Part shown: in pieces, positions 60,793-64,000 of the stretch
Numbering within the stretch: position 1 is the first letter of the stretch
How the letters are laid out: each line of letters starts with the position of its first letter
Assembly: GCF_900458815.1 (NCBI RefSeq)
Contig: NZ_UHDZ01000001.1
Span: forward strand, 620,001-684,000
Reading direction: 5' to 3'
From: Staphylococcus saccharolyticus
GTDB lineage: Bacteria > Bacillota > Bacilli > Staphylococcales > Staphylococcaceae
DNA: 64,000 bases
Program-made: the position numbers and the translations under genes
Notes under the pieces: model-generated
Told to the model about the DNA's origin: nothing
Seen by the model: only the letters and a program-made list of their open reading frames with translations
Database searches by the model: none

Positions 60793-61022
60793 AAGTGCTT
60801 TACTTTGCAGAATTAAAAGAGATATTAAATCAATCAGCTGAAGAATTTAATATTTGTAAAGATATTACAGTGGAAGATTTTGAAGTATTTCTTTTTCAAC
60901 AACATCCAGAACTTAGTTCCAAGACATTTCAAATCGCATTAAATGAAGAATTTGCTAAAAAAGATGATATCGTTCAACCTCAAGATACGATTGCACTTAT
61001 TCCACCAGTGAGTGGAGGGTAA
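60789..61022 (+). CDS. moaD: Molybdopterin synthase sulphur carrier subunit
   Basis: This 77-residue ubiquitin-fold protein ends in the essential Gly-Gly (PPVSGG), where MoeB adenylates it and sulphur is carried. The N-terminus MKVLYFAELKEILNQ is typical. ATGA overlap with moaE ensures coupled synthesis of the two subunits. Confidence 0.95.
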   Translation: MKVLYFAELKEILNQSAEEFNICKDITVEDFEVFLFQQHPELSSKTFQIALNEEFAKKDDIVQPQDTIALIPPVSGG

Positions 61023-61028
61023 TTTTGA

Positions 61029-61634
61029 ATGAAAGCAATAATACTAGCAGGTGGTCACTCGGAACGTTTTGGTAAATCTAAAGCATTTGCTGAAATTGAA
61101 GGGCAACCGTTTTATAGAAAAATTATAAATACACTGATATCCACAAATATGTTTAATAGTGTGATTATTAGTACAAATGCACAATTAGCTTCTCAATTCA
61201 ATTATGAATATGTTGTAATTGATGATAGTATTCATAAAAATAAAGGACCTTTATCAGGTATATATTCGGTCATGAAATTGTACAGTGACGAAGAATTATT
61301 TTTTGTAGTTTCTGTGGATACACCAATGATTACTAGTAAAGCCGTGAGTGGACTTTATCAATTTATGGTTTCACATTTGATTGAATCTCACTTAGATATT
61401 GTCGCTTTTAAAGAAGGGAACAAATTCATCCCATCTATTGGTTTTTATTCACCACAAACTTTTAAAGTTATTGAGAACGCACTCAATTCTACTGACTATA
61501 GTTTAAAAGGTGTATATAAGCAATTATCAACAGATTGGTTAGATGTTTCAGAAATTAACTCACCTAAGTATTGGCATAGCAACATTAATTATCAACAAGA
61601 TTTGGACTCTTTAATAAAGCAAATTGAAGAATAA
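61029..61634 (+). CDS. mobA: Molybdenum cofactor guanylyltransferase
   Basis: This 201-residue nucleotidyltransferase attaches GMP to molybdopterin. The GTP-binding start is [20 protein letters not shown], with [11 protein letters not shown] near residue 75 and VSVDTPM near 96. It follows moaD by 6 bp. Guanylylated cofactor is used by DMSO-reductase-family enzymes such as nitrate reductase and formate dehydrogenase. Confidence 0.94.
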   Translation: MKAIILAGGHSERFGKSKAFAEIEGQPFYRKIINTLISTNMFNSVIISTNAQLASQFNYEYVVIDDSIHKNKGPLSGIYSVMKLYSDEELFFVVSVDTPMITSKAVSGLYQFMVSHLIESHLDIVAFKEGNKFIPSIGFYSPQTFKVIENALNSTDYSLKGVYKQLSTDWLDVSEINSPKYWHSNINYQQDLDSLIKQIEE

Positions 61635-61646
61635 GGAGGACCAAAG

Positions 61647-62660
61647 ATGGTAGAACGAATTACAGATAAACTAGGACGACCAATACGTGATTTAAGGTTA
61701 TCTGTTACAGATAGATGTAATTTTAGATGTGATTATTGTATGCCTAAAGAAATTTTTGGTGACGATTTTGTTTTTTTGCCAAAGGAAGCGTTGCTTACAT
61801 TCGAAGAGTTAGCTCGAGTTTCTCGTATTTACGCTGATTTAGGTGTGAAGAAAATAAGGATTACAGGTGGGGAACCATTATTACGTCGCAATCTTTACCA
61901 ACTTATTAAGCAACTTAATCGGATTGAAGGTATTGAAGATATTGGCTTAACTACCAATGGCTTATTATTAAAAAAACATGGTCAAGATTTATATGATGCC
62001 GGTCTTCGACGCATTAACATCAGCTTAGATGCGATAGAAGATGAAGTATTTCAATTTATTAATAATAAAAATATAAAAGCTTCCACAATTTTAGAACAAA
62101 TTGAATACGCCATTTCAATTGGTTTTCATGTCAAAGTGAATGTAGTCATTCAAAAGGGTGTTAATGATCATCAAATTATACCAATGATTAAGTATTTTAA
62201 AGGTAAAGCAATTGAAATACGGTTTATTGAATTTATGGATGTTGGGAATGATAATGATTGGGATTTAAGTAAGGTCGTTACTAAGGACGAAATGCTTGAT
62301 ATGATTGAACAGCATTTTGACATAGAACCATTAGAGCCTAAGTACTTTGGTGAAGTTGCTAAGTATTATTGCCATAAAGATAAAGGAGCAAAATTTGGTC
62401 TTATTACAAGCGTCTCTCAATCCTTTTGCTCAACATGTACTCGAGCAAGACTATCTTCAGATGGTAAGTTTTATGGTTGCCTATTTGCCTCAGATGAAGG
62501 TTACGACATCAAAGCACTCTTACGTTCGGGTGCAGATGATGACGAAATAAAACAACAATTAACAACATTATGGACTATCAGAGACAACCGCTATTCAGAT
62601 GAACGAGCAACACAAACCTCCCATCACAATAAAATCAACATGAACTACATTGGGGGATAG
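61647..62660 (+). CDS. moaA: GTP 3',8-cyclase (radical SAM)
   Basis: This 337-residue radical SAM enzyme starts molybdopterin synthesis from GTP. The SAM cluster motif is [12 protein letters not shown] near residue 24. [14 protein letters not shown] follows, and the C-terminal cluster [19 protein letters not shown] lies near 263. It ends MNYIGG, with the conserved C-terminal double Gly. AAGGAGG precedes the ATG. It is last of the run from moeA. Confidence 0.97.
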   Translation: MVERITDKLGRPIRDLRLSVTDRCNFRCDYCMPKEIFGDDFVFLPKEALLTFEELARVSRIYADLGVKKIRITGGEPLLRRNLYQLIKQLNRIEGIEDIGLTTNGLLLKKHGQDLYDAGLRRINISLDAIEDEVFQFINNKNIKASTILEQIEYAISIGFHVKVNVVIQKGVNDHQIIPMIKYFKGKAIEIRFIEFMDVGNDNDWDLSKVVTKDEMLDMIEQHFDIEPLEPKYFGEVAKYYCHKDKGAKFGLITSVSQSFCSTCTRARLSSDGKFYGCLFASDEGYDIKALLRSGADDDEIKQQLTTLWTIRDNRYSDERATQTSHHNKINMNYIGG

Positions 62661-63067
62661 GGTTTTCGTCTCAAACGTTTTCTAAAAAGAAAATCTACTA
62701 GCAATGGGAGTCAGGACTAGGAAAACCAACAGAGAGAATGTTGTCAAGAAATCAAAAAGCAATGCAAGTTGGGGTAAGACTCTATACAAAGTTTCACAGT
62801 TCTAGCGATATTTTTAATTTTTAAATGTATAAACTTAATAAAACAGTTTAAATGGATGACAAAGCTATGGCAAAATCTATTTAGATATTTTATATGCCTT
62901 TCAATATATAAATGTTTGTTTAAAATGATTAACTTCTTAACAATATTTAGACGCTATTTTAATATTTGTGATAGATTAAATGCAAACCTTGTTATATAAT
63001 AATATTAAGCAATTGAATTTATTATGCAAACATAACATCTAAGAATCAACATAGGAGGCATTTTATT
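62661..63067. other. moaA/sarV intergenic region
   Basis: The first part has a short GTTTTCT-AAAA-AGAAAAT hairpin near 62679-62695. A degraded repeat lies at 62700-62782. The rest is AT-rich and must carry the sarV promoter; no gene is seen. Confidence 0.4.
62700..62782. repeat. Degraded dispersed repeat, copy D
   Basis: Fragments GAGAATGTTGTCAAGAAATC and GCAATGCAAGTTGGGG match the order seen in copies A-C, but the terminal dyad is missing. It is probably a decayed copy. Confidence 0.5.
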
Positions 63068-63418
63068 ATGAGTAACAAAGTACAACGTTTTATCGCATCA
63101 GAAAGAGAGTTAAGCCAACTAAAGCATTGGTTAAAGACAACTTATCGTATTTCTATTGAGGAGTTTGTTATACTGTATAAAGTTTATGCAGACACTAAAA
63201 TAAGTGGTAAAGAATTACGTGATACTTTACACTTTGAAATGTTATGGGATACGAGCAAAATTGATGTAATTATCCGAAAAATTTATAAAAGAGAACTGAT
63301 TTCTAAATTGCGTTCTGAAACTGATGAAAGACAAGTGTTTTATTTCTTTGATGCTAAGCAAAAGAAATTATTAGATAAAATGACTAGTGAAATTGAAACA
63401 ATTAGTATTGCCAACTAA
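63068..63418 (+). CDS. sarV: SarV, SarA-family transcription factor
   Basis: This 116-residue winged-helix protein ([20 protein letters not shown]; helix [20 protein letters not shown]; wing [15 protein letters not shown]) has the length and position of SarV, which in S. aureus lies next to the moa cluster and controls autolysis genes. AGGAGG precedes the ATG. It is intact and ends at a strong terminator. Confidence 0.88.
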   Translation: MSNKVQRFIASERELSQLKHWLKTTYRISIEEFVILYKVYADTKISGKELRDTLHFEMLWDTSKIDVIIRKIYKRELISKLRSETDERQVFYFFDAKQKKLLDKMTSEIETISIAN

Positions 63419-63471
63419 TTAAAGACGTCTATCCTTTAAATATTGTAGGATAGACGTCTTTTTTATTTTAA
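63419..63471. terminator. Bidirectional terminator after sarV
   Basis: AAAGACGTCTATCCT pairs perfectly with AGGATAGACGTCTTT, followed by TTTATTTTA; an A run lies before it, so it serves the convergent MFS gene too. Confidence 0.88.
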
Positions 63472-63480
63472 TGAGCTAAA

Positions 63481-64000
63481 TTAGAAAGTTTGATGTTTAA
63501 CTTTACGACCGTGTATAAAAAGGTAAATAACTAAAGTAATGAGTCCTAGTATAGCCATTATTCCATACAGTTGACTATAGGTAATCATATGAGTGAATAG
63601 ACCTAAAATTGATGGATCAAATCCAATACCTATATCTAAGCCTATAAAGTAAGTTGAAGTAGCTAAACCGTATTTGGTTGATGGAGATACTTTTATAGCG
63701 ATTGCTTGCATAGAAGATGAAAGATTCCCATAACCAATACCTAATGCAATAAGTAGTATCCATCCATTGAAACTAAACATAAGTAGGGCGAAACTTATAA
63801 TTAAAAATACAAACGCAGGGTACATGATAACATTTTCATTTTTGTCATCTATTAAGCGACCTGCAATTGGGCGAGTTACTAATGAAGCAATGGTATAGAA
63901 TATGAAGAAATAACTTGCTGCAGTAACTAAATATCTTTCGATTGCAAAAGCTTGTAAGTAAGTTAAAATAGCTGCATAAGTTACACCGATCAACAACATG
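63481..64000 (-). CDS. Major facilitator superfamily transporter, C-terminal part
   Basis: About 172 residues are visible and the frame runs off the window, so the N-terminal half is missing. Five to six helices and the MFS loop RPIAGRLIDDKNENVIM (the RxxGRxxDRxG-type motif) are present near the visible residue 44. The end is basic (HGRKVKHQTF). The substrate cannot be inferred; many such staphylococcal genes are sugar or drug exporters. Confidence 0.8.
   Translation of the reverse strand, partial: MLLIGVTYAAILTYLQAFAIERYLVTAASYFFIFYTIASLVTRPIAGRLIDDKNENVIMYPAFVFLIISFALLMFSFNGWILLIALGIGYGNLSSSMQAIAIKVSPSTKYGLATSTYFIGLDIGIGFDPSILGLFTHMITYSQLYGIMAILGLITLVIYLFIHGRKVKHQTF

Noticed and set aside
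1-64000. CRISPR arrays, tRNA/rRNA genes, insertion sequences, prophage or defence islands
   Set aside because: I looked for regularly spaced direct repeats, transposase motifs, clover-leaf ends and phage-type gene runs, and none was found by eye.

Overview
The window is low-GC Gram-positive DNA and reads as a Staphylococcus chromosome. Every cluster is a staphylococcal type: hut, mupG-murQ-murP-murR, fdhA with the sRNA RsaI, sagA, ssaA, rsp-sarY-sarR, ureABCEFGD with a urea transporter, modABC, the moe/moa/mob molybdopterin genes and sarV. From memory, most of the order matches the S. aureus hut to sarV segment. Protein-level differences and the mup and glv loci placed here point to a coagulase-negative species, probably near S. 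epidermidis/S. capitis/S. saccharolyticus. No rRNA, tRNA, CRISPR array, IS element or prophage is visible.

Layout. 1-7.1 kb: partial CPBP protease, hutG, a decayed LysR gene, a decayed hutU, intact hutI and a decayed M20 amidohydrolase. 7.1-16.4 kb: an SDR, a SAM riboswitch in front of an NhaC/MetT-type transporter, an AHSA1 protein, a glv-type PTS with RpiR regulator (PTS gene broken), an orphan protein, a broken HAD phosphatase and small membrane proteins. 16.7-24.5 kb: broken amino-acid permease, the intact MurNAc recycling operon, two decayed genes and a WYL-type regulator. 24.6-31 kb: RsaI with its terminator and a CcpA site, a badly damaged fdhA, its DUF1641 partner, sagA and a broken FAD monooxygenase. 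31-38.3 kb: 2-hydroxyacid dehydrogenase, paired SMR exporter genes (one stopped at codon 3), an SsaA-like CHAP protein whose catalytic Cys is Arg, a DUF4870 protein, an opine-dehydrogenase/NhaC gene pair and ssaA. 38.9-42.7 kb: broken rsp and sarY, a PH-like protein and sarR. 42.8-49 kb: complete urease operon and urea transporter. 49-53.8 kb: broken acyl-CoA dehydrogenase, nucleoside hydrolase, bioY behind a BirA operator, GNAT and fdhD. 54-64 kb: modABC, moeB, moaB, moaC, moeA-mobB-moaE-moaD-mobA-moaA, sarV and a partial MFS gene.

The dominant theme is gene decay. About sixteen genes carry frameshifts and/or nonsense codons, while neighbouring multi-gene systems (urease, molybdate uptake and Moco synthesis, MurNAc recycling) have no interruption. 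Many indels lie in A or T runs, so sequencing error must be considered. However, several lesions are base substitutions (for example Arg or Trp codons to TGA), which supports real pseudogenisation. Histidine degradation is cut at urocanase although hutG and hutI remain open. The molybdenum enzyme FdhA is destroyed although the whole Moco pathway and fdhD remain, so the cofactor must serve another enzyme outside the window.

No entirely new multi-gene defence or mobile system was found. The candidates most worth follow-up are the opine-dehydrogenase/NhaC pair with a perfect 14-bp inverted repeat upstream, the Cys-to-Arg SsaA paralogue, and the reuse of one hairpin family as dispersed terminators and as the apparent expression platform of the SAM riboswitch.
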